64,000 bases of DNA from Oikopleura dioica (Eukaryota; Chordata; Appendicularia; Copelata; Oikopleuridae), in the NCBI GenBank assembly GCA_907165135.1, contig OU015568.1:1806501-1870500 (forward strand). The letters run 5' to 3'. Under the pieces are notes generated by a model. That model made no database searches. It was given only the letters and a program-made list of their open reading frames with translations, and was not told where the DNA came from. Shown here piece after piece: positions 33,190-44,842 of this stretch; within the stretch, counting starts at the first letter, position 1; every line of letters starts with the position of its first letter. A program made the position numbers and the translations under genes.

Positions 33190-33677
33190 CAGAGTTCAAA
33201 AATTTTCGGCTCCCGCGGCCAGTTTTCGTGAAAGAAAAAGAAATTTTTGCCGAAAACTTTGAAAATTTAAGTAAAAATTGAGACTGTTTTCGGAAACCCG
33301 TGAAAGAGTTTTCTTTGAAAATGACCCCAAAAATTGGCTCAACGTTTGGTCTAAAATCAAGATTTTCGCGAATTTCCGAGCTTTTTTTACGATTTTCGCT
33401 TATTTTTTGAAAGCAAACTTATTCAAGTCATCGAATTGAAGCTGAAAATACCGATTGAAATTTGGTCCCTTTGTGCTCGCGGGCGCGGCCGGGCGCGAGC
33501 AGGAGGGCAAGGGCCCGCGCCCGCGTGAGCCCGCGGGCACCTTCAGTTTCGGACCCGCGCCCATCTGAGCCCCCGAGCTTCATTAATTTTGTGCCCGCGC
33601 CGGCCTGAGCCCCCGCGCATTTTTCCATCCCGAGCCCCCGCCTGTGCCCGGGCAAATCGCGGGGTTTTTGAACTCTG
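33190..33677. mobile_element. Second GC-rich hAT-like foldback copy
   Basis: Starts CAGAGTTCAAAAATTTTCGG (33190) and ends with the inverted TTTTTGAACTCTG (33665-33677), the same terminal word as the element at 37-2153. The interior 33470-33660 is a GC-rich array of gcccgcgcc/gagcccgcgg units, like the arrays there. No matching target-site duplication is evident around it, so the site may have decayed or the ends may be slightly misplaced. No coding capacity. Confidence 0.5.
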
Positions 33678-34636
33678 TTGAACAGTCTGTTTTGCCAATA
33701 CTTAAAATTAGATAGAGTCATTATATTTCAGTCGCTTAGATTTAGAGCATGACACACCATGAGCCTGCAACAACCATGGACGAAGGATTTTGGTTTCTAT
33801 CAGGCACCAATGATTCGATTGTTTCGATGGTACTACTGCCGTTTTTCTCAGCTTATCGAAGATTGAAAACATTACTTACCTAGACATACTGTATGTTATA
33901 TAAGGTCAAATAACCACTAGTATCGAGACATAAATTTTCAACCAATCTTGAGCATCACCAGCAAAAGTTTTCGTGGAGACATTGCTTTGACCTTCGTGGA
34001 TATTTGAATCGAGGCCTGCAGTTGCCGCAACAAGAGTGGTTCCAACACGCATTCTATCTCAAGAAATGTTATGAAAAGAAGCAATTGTAATGATTAGTTC
34101 TTAAGATTTTTGACTCTCGAATGTAGAGTGTTTTTTAGCATGCAGTAGTAAACTAAAATATTATTTCATTATATAAAAATATATTTATACAAGTTTTGTT
34201 GGCGCTTTTGACGTCAAAGTGGTCAGCTCGTGGTCGCATTGGCTGAGCCGCTCAGCCGGAGCTACTCGCCCTTGAGCTAACGCTAAATTTCGAACTAGGC
34301 TCAAACAAAGAGGAAAGCTTTGTTTCAGAGATTTTCTATCGAGAAACCGTTCAAAAAGGTAAAGTTTCACTTCGTGAGAAGCTTCTCTGTATAAAAAATG
34401 ATCTAGCAAAAAGTACTCATTAATTAATTCGTTTATCCTTATTTCGGTCTTAGCTGAAAGAATAAAATTATTAAGTTTTTTAATAAAAATATTTTATAAT
34501 AAAATAATATTTAATAAATATTGGAAAATAGTTCCAGCTAAATTTGTGTTGTTTCTATTTTATTAACCTATTATTCGATAAATTTTTTCTATTTTAATTC
34601 TCCCGCAACTTCGGGATTTAAAAATTCTTACTTAGA
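33678..34636. other. Intergenic, no gene seen
   Basis: AT-rich, including a very A/T-dense block at about 34440-34600 just before the coatomer zeta gene. A short frame at 33760 (MTHHEPATTMDEGFW) has no support beyond being open. Confidence 0.4.
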
Positions 34637-35391
34637 ATGACGATCAACAACACCTCCGATTACTGTATCGAGCCCTCTCTGTACACAATCAAATCGATCT
34701 TCATCTTGGACAACGACGGCGAGCGCATCGTCTCCCAGTACTACGACAAGGAGCTTTTTCCCACGGTCAAGGAGCAAAAAGAGTTCGAGAAGACAATCTT
34801 CAAAAAGACTGCCAAGTCAGATGCAGAAATCGTCCTTCTCGATGGATTGACGATCGTTTACAAGAGCAACGTTGATTTGCTGTTTTACGTTATTGGATCT
34901 AGCAGCGAGAATGAACTATTACTCAACAGGTATCCTACAGTTTGATCATAATTCTAAAGAAAATGAATTGTTGGATACATAGGATAGATACTTTTTTTTC
35001 GCTTCGGATACTGAGTCGACATTTTTTCATTCAAATAATATTTGAATGATTCTGCTATTTTTTGTCTTATGGTTTGTAAAATTTCTAGTGTGCTGAACTG
35101 CCTCTACGACTCAATTTCCATCCTCCTCCGCAAAAACGTCGAAAAACGCCAAATGCTCAAGCAACTCGATGGAGTCCTCCTTGCTGTCGATGAAATTTGC
35201 GATGGAGGAATTGTCATGGAAATGGAACCTCAAGGTAATTTTTCTTGTCCCCTTCCCTTCTTCATCCCTTCTTTTTAGCGGTCATCGACAAAGTCGCCGT
35301 CGGACGAGAAGATCTCCCACTGACAGAACAAACCGTTGCCCAAGTCTTCCAGTCCGCGAAAGAACAGATCAAATGGTCGCTTCTCAAGTGA
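34637..35391 (+). CDS. COPZ1: Coatomer subunit zeta
   Basis: Small subunit of the COPI coat, partner of gamma-COP, acting on Golgi-to-ER vesicles. Exons: 34637 to about 34928, about 35090-35234 and about 35279-35391. Conserved blocks across the length: [57 protein letters not shown], then [36 protein letters not shown] and a C-terminus [19 protein letters not shown] ending SLLK. Length is about 182 residues, as expected for the family (longin-like fold). The start at 34637 follows an in-frame AT-rich leader. Invertebrates usually have one zeta gene, so the 1/2 distinction of vertebrates does not apply strictly. Confidence 0.93.
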
Positions 35392-36201
35392 AGAATTTTT
35401 CTGTTTCCCCGAACCGTTTATCTTTTCTGCTATGAGAACTTATACAAGTTGTATTCCCTTAGTGCAATATACAAAAATTAATAGTGCAATAAATAATATT
35501 TAAAATGAACCAAAAATACAAATTCTCTCTTCATTAGCTCAATTTGTTCGAAAAAGAACATCCCTTTATTTAATAATTAAATTGCTTTTTGGAATTTCTG
35601 TTTTCTGCATTCTGCAGGATACTTGTCAAATAATTGTTAAAATCGCTGATTAATAAGGCTCATTTCCTAGTAAATCAAAATTCTAATGGATAAACTAAAG
35701 AGTTTTAATTAGCACCAAAATGCCAAGTTCAATATTAAACTCCGTCTTAGTCAAATGCTGCAGCCGGGTACTTAAAAAACATGCTGATTGGCGAATAAAT
35801 GCGGTACCGAAAAACGCGCTTTCTACTTTTTCTGCCAAATCGCGCTTGGCGCTCTACTACTGCGATCCCGCCCACGCCAGTTTGATTTTTTTTCGACTTG
35901 AGCTCGAAAAAAAGTCGACTCGAAAAAGTCGCTATCTTTGACTTTTCCTGTGGAAAAATTGAAAAATAAATTTTCTGAAAAAAAAAGAGAAAATCTAGAA
36001 AAGTTATTTTTGGCTCGAATTTTGATTTTTCGAAACGAAAAGATAGCCTCAGGGCAAATTAAAGAAAGCGCAGAATCAAGAGAAGAGAAAAGTGAAGGAG
36101 ACTTGAAGAAAATTGGAGAATTTCCGAGAAAAGCGGAAGAAAAGAAAAAAGAATGAAAAGAGAAATTGAAAAGAAATTTTGGAAGATTTGACGAAGAGAG
36201 G
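35392..36201. other. Intergenic, no gene seen
   Basis: Spacer between coatomer zeta and the first BCOR-like exon. A Lys/Glu-rich open frame at 35938-36156 looks like purine-rich leader sequence rather than a gene. Confidence 0.4.
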
Positions 36202-39200
36202 ATGTATCAAAGAAGCAATTCTAGAGTACCGCCGATTGTAAGTGTCTTTTACTCAAATTTTGGTAATATGAAAGGAATTTTAGTGTAAATATGTTTTCTT
36301 AAATAGGGAGTACCCTTTTTATCGAAAAAATTTCTAAAGGGTAGCTTCTGACAACGGATTTTGAACGATACCAGGCAGCCTTGGGCTCCGAAATCCGTTA
36401 AAATGGCGACCCTATTCAATGAAAATATAGAAAAATTAGTCTAGAATAGTAAAATATTTGAAACAAAAGAGTCTCATGATCTTTTAGTCAGCTGAGAATT
36501 ATTTGATAGCTATTTTTTCCAAAAAGAATGTTTGTTCTACCGTTTGATTACTCTGTTTGCATTCCCATAGAAATAAAAACTGTCTAGTTTAGTAAATAAA
36601 AACTGTAGTTTTTCAAGTTCAAGGAATTCCCACAAAATTTACAATTTACTTCCTGTTAATTTTTTCACTGTCCCCTGACCTCATAAAGATCCCAACCCAG
36701 CGCGTTGAAAGTGTTAATTCCAGCACTTTCAGCACTCACTTATCGATTTTTAACAGAAATAAACAGTCAGTCTTTTCGATAAACATTTTTCGAATTGATT
36801 TTGATGGTCTCTAATCCAATTGTAAGAGCTTAAAATTATTCGTTTTTATGACTCTAGCAGATGTTTCGTAATCCTAGAATACATCATCTTCAAATTCCAA
36901 TTTTTTGACTAAAGATAAATTTGCGAGCTACAGTTAGTTTCTTTCTCATAATTGCTAGAGAGGGCGAGCAATCATGATTATCTAAGCGTGAGATCTATCC
37001 CAATATATATAGTCTCTCATAAAGATAAAATGATCATACAATTAGATCCGTCTAAAAACTATTTTTGTTCTACAGTCGAACGATTCTCAAATCTTTCACT
37101 TCGAAAGAGAGAACTTATAACCAAAGAAAACAGAAAAACATGAATAATTTTACTAAAGCCTGGGCTCGGCAACCTGTGTAAAAACCTGAGTCAGGATCTT
37201 GAAAGAGACCAAGAAAAGCATCTTCGCTAAAGGCCTAAGAGGTTTTATGCACCGCTTGCTGAACCCAAAGTAAAGCCCAATCAACCAATGAACCAATTAG
37301 AGTTTCTGTTATCAAAAGACTGGTAACCCCTTTTGTTCCGAAAGATCCCTTTATTCATCGTTCTCTATTTTAGCCTCAGCCTGGCCCGACTCATCATGAC
37401 TTTCTCCTTCAACAGCAGCTCGCCGCAGCGCAGCACCAGCAGCTTGCCCAACTCCAGGCCGGCGCCCATGGGCTTATGGGTGGCCATTTTCCCGGACCCC
37501 CGGGCGCCGCTGGCCTTTCTGGGCGGAATTTAATGGAGCTCGACGCCATGTACGTGCAGCAAATGCAGCAGCAAGCTCTGGCACACCACGCTTTCGCGCA
37601 ATCTCAAGGCCATGCTGCGTTTCCTGGCGGTACTCACCATCCTGGTTTTCCAGGACATCCGCTTGGACAGCCCGATCCTCGAACTGCGAAAGCTCGAACT
37701 CCTGCTCCAGCGACGCCGAAGCCACACGCCTCCAATCCGTTTAGCCATACGAACGCGCCTAGTGGAGCAGGGACTCCAAAAACCCCGACGATTTCTGTTT
37801 CGGTTCCAAGCAGTTTGCCAAGTTTTGGCGGGGGCTTTCCTCCCTCCGCCTCTGATCCGCTGTATTCGATGATTTCCGCCGAACAAAAACTTCGTGAAAG
37901 GGAGAGGCATCTCTACGAGCGATCCCGACGCGAGAGCAATCATTTCAATCAAGCGCAATCAACGTCTCGTCATAATCAAGCCCCTTCTTTTAGCAACTCA
38001 ATCTTCAAACAATCTGACCTTGTAAGTTGAAAAAAAGAACTGCCCGATTCCCTGGTAAAGAAAAAGTTAAACCTCACCAACGATAGCACATTCTAAAGTT
38101 TAATGGGGTTCTATAGCATCAGAGGCCCCCATTTCGTCAACGTTAATTTTAAGCAATCGTCCCACAACTTTCACCAACCCCAGCCGGCAAAAGTCGCCCC
38201 AGTCGCCGTCGACAAAAGCATCGCCTCCCATTACCCCCTCGACCTTTCAAATGCTCCTTCAAGAATCAACTGCGAAAATTTTGAGCCAGTGCGCGTTGTC
38301 GCTCCTTCCGTTCAGCGCGAACTCGACCGAATCAAAGCCGAGAAAGAAAAGAGAAGGCAACTGTAAGTTAAATTTTCTCAGTTCTCTTCTTGACCGAAAA
38401 TTCAGAAAAGCGCAGAAAACGAGCTCTACTTCCGCCGCACAAGCACGACCAAGGAATGCGTCAACGAGCTCCCAATCGAGCAAAAAAGCGCCCGCTCCTC
38501 CCAACTCCTCTCTCCCTAATTCTGTTCCCAACCCTCCCAAGGCGCAACTGCCGCCACAGATTCAATCCATTCTTTCTCAAGAACCAGCTCCGTCTTCCGA
38601 AAGGATTAGTCCGAAGATTCACTTTCCCGAAATCGGAAAAGCAGAAGTTCAAGAGAAAGAAAAGGATGAGAGTCAGGTGGCGGGTAAAAATGAAAGGTAA
38701 AGGGAGATCTTGGTGATAAAAATGGTGTTTTCAGAATTCATTCCGCTCTTAGGATTGTGATAAGAGGTGTTAAAGAATAAGGTTTTCTTTCTGATGAAAC
38801 ATACCCATAAAAAAATTTTCTCGATTGATATTCTTTTGGGTTTTTTTAAGTTATCAGCTTGAGAAAGACCTTTCCTTACAAAATATCCGACACTCAAAAC
38901 CTCATTCGCATTTATCCATTTTCATCCCTTTTCCAATTCATTTCGGTATTTCCAAAACATATCCATATTTACAACCCAAACCAACAATCAACCCGGCACC
39001 CACGAACCATCATGTTTACGCTCAAAACAGTGTTATTAAATCTAACATTCCTACCTCAAGCAACTCCAACATTTCATCATCGACGCCATTACTTCAAAAC
39101 CACCACCAAAGTCAACACCTTCTGGCTCAGAAGACCAGCAAGCTAACCAGTGGAGCGCACACCACGCTGACCCAGTCCAAAGACATCATCAGAACTCATG

Positions 39201-42200
39201 AGGACTATATTAGGTGCAAGGAAAGGATCTTAATTTACTGACATCTGTACATCCCAAGACATCAACAGATGCCTAAAGATGTCTGTTGATAAACGTAGAC
39301 CTTCATATTGATGTACAGAAGTCTGCAGTCATGTATGTCTTGTCAAATTTGTTCTTTCTTCCATCTTCTTTTGCCCGAAATCAAAATCCTTTGAAAAGCA
39401 AGAACGCCAAAAAGTCATGCCCCCCTCAAGCAACAACCCAGATTTCCTATCCAAAATCTACGAGAGTGTGTTGGCCGACAAGATGCAGGTATATTTTAAT
39501 CCATCAAACTTAAAATCATGATTCGCACAAAATCTGATCGAATAATCCAAAAATGGAAATGCTATAGTAACTGATTTCATCGCTGATCAGAATGATCCTT
39601 GCACGCAAAAAGTATCTAAAAATCAACAATCTGGAATGAGCAAAAAACGCTTGAAATAATTGCGCTGAGCTTACAAAAATGCACGACATTCATCAACTAT
39701 CTGAATTTGAATCGGGGAGATTACCGACTTCTAGCTTCGAAAAAAGGTAATTTTAAACAACCAGAATTTAACTCACTCTTAGATTTAAGCTTATTTATAA
39801 ATCCTTCTCTTACTGCTGTAATAAAATTATCATTACCAAAACCAATGATCTAAAACTCGAAATTTACGCATCAAACTATCGATTTTGAACTGAAATTCTA
39901 GCACCATGGAGTCGAAGACTGGCTGCGCTCGATGCTCATCAGCGAATCTCGCAAAAACTCAGCGTCGTCTCAATCTTCTTCCTCCCGAAATCGCCTCTCT
40001 GAAACAGGCCACCAAATGCGACGTCGTCGATCCTCCGCCTCTTCCTCCACCACTGGGGATCGCCAAAAAGTCCAGACTGCGAACGTGTGGATTCCGCCTG
40101 TCGATCAATACAGCAATACTCAGGATCATCATTCCATGAACGCACATCAGCAGATTCCGCGTAGTTCAGTCATTCGATCAGATTTTTCAGCGCACTGGGG
40201 TCGCGGATCAGCGAATCTTTTGTATCATCCATCTCATAATAATCTCCATCATTTTCAGGCTGCTCAGAATCATGCGCAGACTCACTTGACCAATTCCAAT
40301 GGCTTGGCTCATTCCTCAGGAAATGTTCTCATAATTCTAAGATGTCCTCTTTCTTTGTAGATGTCTGTAGATGTGCGTCCATGTTACCGGATGTCAATAG
40401 ATGCCTACTGATGTCTGCCAGTGTTCTTGGATGTCTAAAGATATCTTTAAGACCAGAATCGTTCTTATCGAATCAAAAAAGAGCATTAAAAAGATAATTC
40501 CTCGAAAAAATTGCATCACGAAAACAAGCTGCCTCTTTTGACGGAAGCAATTCGTTCGACCGACCGGACTTACAGTTCACTGCAAAAGAACAAAGCCGAA
40601 ACTCTTGAAAATCTCAAGCAGCAGATCTTTCGCAATTGGAACAAATCTGGTACCCTTCCGCAGCCCAAGGAGATCTTCAGCGATTCTAAGAGGCCTGGTT
40701 CTCCAATTGATGACGAATTGAGGCGGAAACGGTCGAAATCTACAGACAAGAGCGACCCACACTCGTCGATTGATCGACCAAAGTTCAACCTAACGGTAAA
40801 TGAAAGCTTGTCCGCCTTTCCCTTTAATTTCATTCATCAGGATCGCATCAAAGAAGAACTCCCCGGCCCCTCGACCACTCATCCAAATGTTCCAAAAGTT
40901 CCCAAGGCCGAAAACGAAGAGGCCGAAGCCGACACACTTGACAGTTCGCTCGGCGCCCTAGAAATAGTCGAAGAGCCAGACACCCCCACAATTGGAGGCG
41001 AAGAACCTACCACTGAAGCCTCCCTTCTCGCCAATCCCGACACCCTAGATGCTGACTCCGATGACAGCTTGACGATCCGGAAACCAAAGACGCCTGGAAG
41101 AAAGCAGCGTGAAGAAACACCTCAGATGAAGATTTACAAGCTCATCAAGAGGACTCCCTGTCCGCCAAGTAGGATCAAATTTTGTTTTCTTTTCGGAACG
41201 AGTTGATTTTAGATGTTAAAAAGCTGTCTTGTAAGCATACATCAGGGGAAACGCTGCTTCATGTCGCCGGTCGTCGAGGTTATTTGGTAAGAAATCTGAC
41301 ATTCTTCATATGAAGAAAGGAGTTATAGAAGACCCTAGGACGGCTTTTCTGACCTTCTCTTTTAAAGGAAAACATCGCCTATTACCTGGAAATGGGCTGC
41401 GATGTCAACGCCAAAGACAACCACGGCTTTACTCCCCTCCACGAGGCAGTAACGAAAGGCCATCTGAATTGCGTCAAGCTTCTTCTTGAGCAAGGGGCGG
41501 ATCCAAATGATCAAGCCAAGGATGGAACTCGGTAGGGAATACTTCAAAGCATCTTTCTAAAATCTGATTCAAGCCCGATCCATGACGCATCAGAGAACGG
41601 CGACATGAGCATCTTGAGAATGCTACTTTCTTTCGGAGCCGATCCAACGTTGACGTGTTATTCTGGCGAGAGTGCCTACGATTTAGCTGAAGAAATGTCC
41701 GATACAAAGGCTTTCTTGAAAGTATGACCCTTCTCGTATTCTTAAGCTAACTTTCTTTTAGGAATATCTGGAGTATCTAAAAAGCGGCAACAAAAACGAT
41801 GAGTTGCCGATTCTCTACGAACCTCGCGATATCGACCACATCGAGCTCTTCGTCAAAGAATCACTCAACCTTTCGAAACGAGCTTCAACAGACGATCTTC
41901 CGGCCGGAATCGAGAACTTGAAAATCTTTCCAGAGGAAGAGGGACTCTCAGACCAACACTTCAAGATAGAAATTTCCGATAATCCACTTCCAGAATCATA
42001 TTGGCTGACAATTAATGAAAAGTACCGTCGAAACTTTCGACAAATTTTTAATATGGTATTATAGGAGCGATAACTTTATCCTGGTGCGAGATGTAAAGAA
42101 CCGCCTTATTCCAGACAAAATCAAACCTGTTGTTCTTTCTCTAGAAGATCTTATGTAAGTTTCGCCTTAAGGCTACGGGTATCGATCAGGCTACGTTTGA

Positions 42201-43038
42201 GGCCGTATTCCTGAAAACCTGTAAATGATGAAAGGTTTCTAATCATTTTGAGATAAAGAACTATCCTAGATCTTAATTTTGTCAGAAGGAAATTTTCTTC
42301 CTCTAAGGTTTTTTTAAGAAAATTTCGCCTCAAAGTTTTGATCTCGGTCGAAATTCGCCCTAAAACTGGCCGTATTCCGAGGAATGTAGCCTGTAAACAT
42401 GCATATTTCATATTTTTATATGAAAGTTCGGACCTTTATCTTAATTTTGTCAGTAGCTTATTTGGAGTGAATAAGCTTTTATATCGAAAATAATTTTTTG
42501 AAAAATTGATCTCGGCGATTTTTGCATTTTTTGAAAGTTAGATTCACGTTTTTGGCTCTAGAATCCAAAATATCTTGTCTCAAGTAAAACCAAGACCACC
42601 ATGATGTTTCTCATGCTCTGAGCTTTCAAAAAAGGCCTCATTGATAAAAATTGAAGCCAAAAAATTTTTTTTCGACCAGATTTCTAGCGCTCATATCTTG
42701 AAAACGACGAATGATCGCAGCTTACAATCTATTACAAAAATGCCTCAAATTTAGCCTAGAATTCAATGAAAGACAAAATAAATGTCTTACAGGCAATATA
42801 AACCCCTTTTCAAAATCGATACCCGTACCCTTAAAGCTTTAAATATTTACAGATCCTCTTTCGACCTCTGTAGTCCATTTTGAAGGCAATCTCTAACATT
42901 GATTTAAGCCGACAAGTAGGAAAATCCTCCCTGGTGCAGCTGCCGGACGATTTGCCGGAAGAAGTCGAACTACTGCCACTCAACAACGAGACGACCAATC
43001 TAATCGGATCCAAATTTTGGTCCCGCGCTTGTGCCTGA
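36202..43038 (+). CDS. BCOR: BCOR-like corepressor with ankyrin repeats and PUFD-type C-terminus
   Basis: Long multi-exon nuclear gene. A probable first coding exon, 36202-36237 ([12 protein letters not shown]), is followed by an intron of about 1.1 kb. The next exons are low-complexity: 37371 to about 38022 (Gln/His/Pro-rich, with [20 protein letters not shown]), 38153-38363, 38406-38697, 38851 to about 39213, about 39400-39488, about 39902-40325 and about 40511-41170. Three ankyrin repeats follow, at about 41213-41730 ([56 protein letters not shown]). The C-terminal exons ([47 protein letters not shown]) fit the PUFD domain by which BCOR binds PCGF1 in PRC1.1. Stop is at 43036-43038. Exon ends around 39213-39400 are unresolved. 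Ankyrin plus PUFD order is the basis for the call; BCORL1 shares it. Confidence 0.7.
39241..40450. repeat. GATGTCTGTAGATG-type minisatellites in two BCOR introns
   Basis: Two introns of the BCOR-like gene, at about 39241-39335 and 40355-40450, contain degenerate repeats of agatgtctgt/gatgtccttg-type words, in both orientations in the first. The exon between them (39902-40325) is free of the motif. Confidence 0.5.
42167..42834. mobile_element. TTAA-flanked MITE in a BCOR intron
   Basis: The left end TTAA-GGCTACGGGTATCGAT (42167-42186) is matched by the inverted right end ATCGATACCCGTACCC-TTAA (42815-42834), with one or two mismatches in 16 bp of terminal repeat. TTAA at both ends is the duplicated target of piggyBac-superfamily elements. 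About 668 bp, no transposase. It fills most of the intron between the PUFD-region exons. Confidence 0.65.
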
Positions 43039-43245
43039 TTCTCAAAAACAACATGGTTACTCGAAGCTTTTATTTATTTACTGCTCTTGATATTACTATT
43101 AATACTACTCTAGTTTATTTACATTTGAGCATCTTAAAACTCAAGTCAATCAACTTATAAATAGATTTTTTTCTTCTTACTGATCTTTTAAATATCTTGT
43201 TTTCAAGTCCAAATATGATGCTAAAAATTGCTATCTCAGCTGTAT

Positions 43246-43661
43246 TGTAGTGCTTTTATATATGCAATATCAAATGTTGGAGACTAAAGGCGTTTTGTTG
43301 TGGGGGTAGTTGAAAACAACTACGGAGCGTTTATTGTACTGACAGAACAGTCAGTAGGAGCAGTATTCGTTTTTCAGAAATTTGTGGTATAGATGTTGGC
43401 GCAGATTGGTACAGACTGGCACAGAGTAAAAAGGGTGCTTCTTTTTATAGCATTTCGTTCCGGGTGGCGAGTTTTCATCGGGCCTCACGAGCCGAGGGTG
43501 GCGGTGGAATCGGGTGAGTGCGCTTTACGACAGAAGGTGGTGGCGGATTCAGAGGGTGGTAGTGGTTTTGAAATGCGCGCGCTAATGGCTTTATGGCCAT
43601 TGCGCGCGGCGGAAATCAACTTTGTTGCAAAAGTCATACTTGCATATATTAATCCACTACA
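43246..43661 (-). repeat. 3' LTR of the gypsy element
   Basis: 416 bp, starting TGTAGTG and ending CACTACA on the plus strand; I saw no difference from the other LTR on reading both through. Confidence 0.95.
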
Positions 43662-43676
43662 AATCCTTCCCTCCTA
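43662..43676 (-). promoter_or_regulatory. Polypurine tract before the 3' LTR
   Basis: On the element's strand the sequence AGGAGGGAAGGATT abuts the 3' LTR. A purine run at this point is the usual primer site for plus-strand DNA synthesis in LTR elements. Confidence 0.7.
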
Positions 43677-43701
43677 GAATTTATGACTTTTGCACCTGAT
43701 T

Positions 43702-44796
43702 TTAACCAAAGAGCAGATCACGCCAGTTGTCATCTAGCATTTCAACCATGTTGCCGCTGTCAGTGTTGCTGGAAGATTGAGCTGAAGGAAAGGGGTCGTC
43801 AAGAGGCGGATCGCCAGGTGTTTGATTGCCAAGGACGTCCGGGGCGGAGCTCATCGGGCCATAACTCAGCGCTGGAACTGACGTTGGAGGTTGGGCTGGT
43901 GCCTTAGCCGTCCGGGAAGTATCAGTTGTCAACTGAGTCTGAGTGACCATGTCTTTTTTGGAGCTAGTAGGGAACGTCGTCGGTGGCAGTTGCTGTGGAT
44001 CCGGGGCTCTTGGATGTTCCATCATCGACAGAGACGTTGCGGCTGATGTTGTCGGCGAGATCGGCACAAAGGGTCTGGACAGGTGCTCAGTCATATCATT
44101 CTGTGGGGCAGCTGGCATCTCAGGCTGGTTGCGCTCGGTTGTCATCGTTGATTGCGCTTGGTCATCTAAGTCGTTATAGAAGGTTTCATCTTGTTGGTTC
44201 TGGGACTGGGTAGGCAGGGCGAACTTAGCGAGTAAGTCTGACAGGAAAGTCTCCAATAGGGAATTAGCTTCTTTAAGTTCAATTTGAAAGTTTGGATAGT
44301 TAGCTAATTCCCGCCAGACTTTTCGACGTGCTAAAAAGTGTTCTTCGTAGTTGTTGATGACCACATTCGCAAACTGCGGGATCGGCCTAAATGACTTTAG
44401 TAATTCAACCACAGCTGCCGTCTTTGTCTGCCAGCGAAGAAGGGACTCCCCTTTCATGCACTCGTTTTTCCAAAAGTCTATAATACTTTCGAATGCTTCT
44501 TCAGGAAATGCCCGATTTTGCAGTCGATCAAGGGCTCGTTCTTTTGCATACCGGATACTTCCTGTTAAATCGAGTAGTCGAGACCATTTTGGGTCAAGGA
44601 AGATTGTTGGCACGTGAATTCCAAAGATTGACGGTAGTACATACCGTTGGAACATTACCTTGCCACTGTCATTCATTCGGAAGAAGTGGCAGTCAAGGTT
44701 GGTAGTTGCTCCCTGGGAAGGCATTTTCAATTTCTTGAACTTGCGTTTGGCTTGTGTATTTTGAGACTGGGCCAGGGAGTCTCGTTTCAAAGCCAT
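43702..44796 (-). CDS. Accessory gene of the retrotransposon, unknown function
   Basis: A 364-residue open frame between integrase and the 3' LTR, where env would lie. It starts MALKRDSLAQSQNTQAKRK with a basic cluster (KRKFKKLK) that could be a nuclear-localisation signal. A globular-looking middle follows (YVLPSIFGIHVPTIFL, ESIIDFWKNECMKGESLLRW, WRELANYPNFQIELKEAN), then a long Pro/Ser/Thr/Gln-rich tail ending VEMLDDNWRDLLFG. No signal peptide, membrane segment or Cys-rich ectodomain is visible, so it is not an envelope gene. Being uninterrupted over 1.1 kb in a repeat-poor reading suggests it is under selection or only recently inserted. Origin, whether captured host gene or element-specific, cannot be told by eye. 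Confidence 0.7.
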   Translation of the reverse strand: MALKRDSLAQSQNTQAKRKFKKLKMPSQGATTNLDCHFFRMNDSGKVMFQRYVLPSIFGIHVPTIFLDPKWSRLLDLTGSIRYAKERALDRLQNRAFPEEAFESIIDFWKNECMKGESLLRWQTKTAAVVELLKSFRPIPQFANVVINNYEEHFLARRKVWRELANYPNFQIELKEANSLLETFLSDLLAKFALPTQSQNQQDETFYNDLDDQAQSTMTTERNQPEMPAAPQNDMTEHLSRPFVPISPTTSAATSLSMMEHPRAPDPQQLPPTTFPTSSKKDMVTQTQLTTDTSRTAKAPAQPPTSVPALSYGPMSSAPDVLGNQTPGDPPLDDPFPSAQSSSNTDSGNMVEMLDDNWRDLLFG

Positions 44797-44842
44797 GCGC
44801 GGTGCTTATTGGCCGCCCCAAGGCGAACTGTGCCGCGCCTAA

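Noticed and set aside
35938-36156. 72-codon Lys/Glu-rich frame before BCOR
   Set aside because: Purine-rich low complexity, no splice or signal evidence; the exon at 36202 with a GTAAGT donor is a better start.
39906-40147. Alternative frames over the BCOR exon at 39902-40325
   Set aside because: Only one frame joins in phase with the previous exon and carries the Ser/Arg-rich sequence expected; others are shadows.
43393-43677. Open frame of about 94 codons in the LTR (also at 51277)
   Set aside because: Lies on the strand opposite to the element's genes and spans LTR sequence only; no known LTR gene and no domain.
43702-44796. Envelope gene of the retrotransposon
   Set aside because: No signal peptide, furin-like site, fusion peptide or membrane anchor; the frame is better left as an accessory gene.
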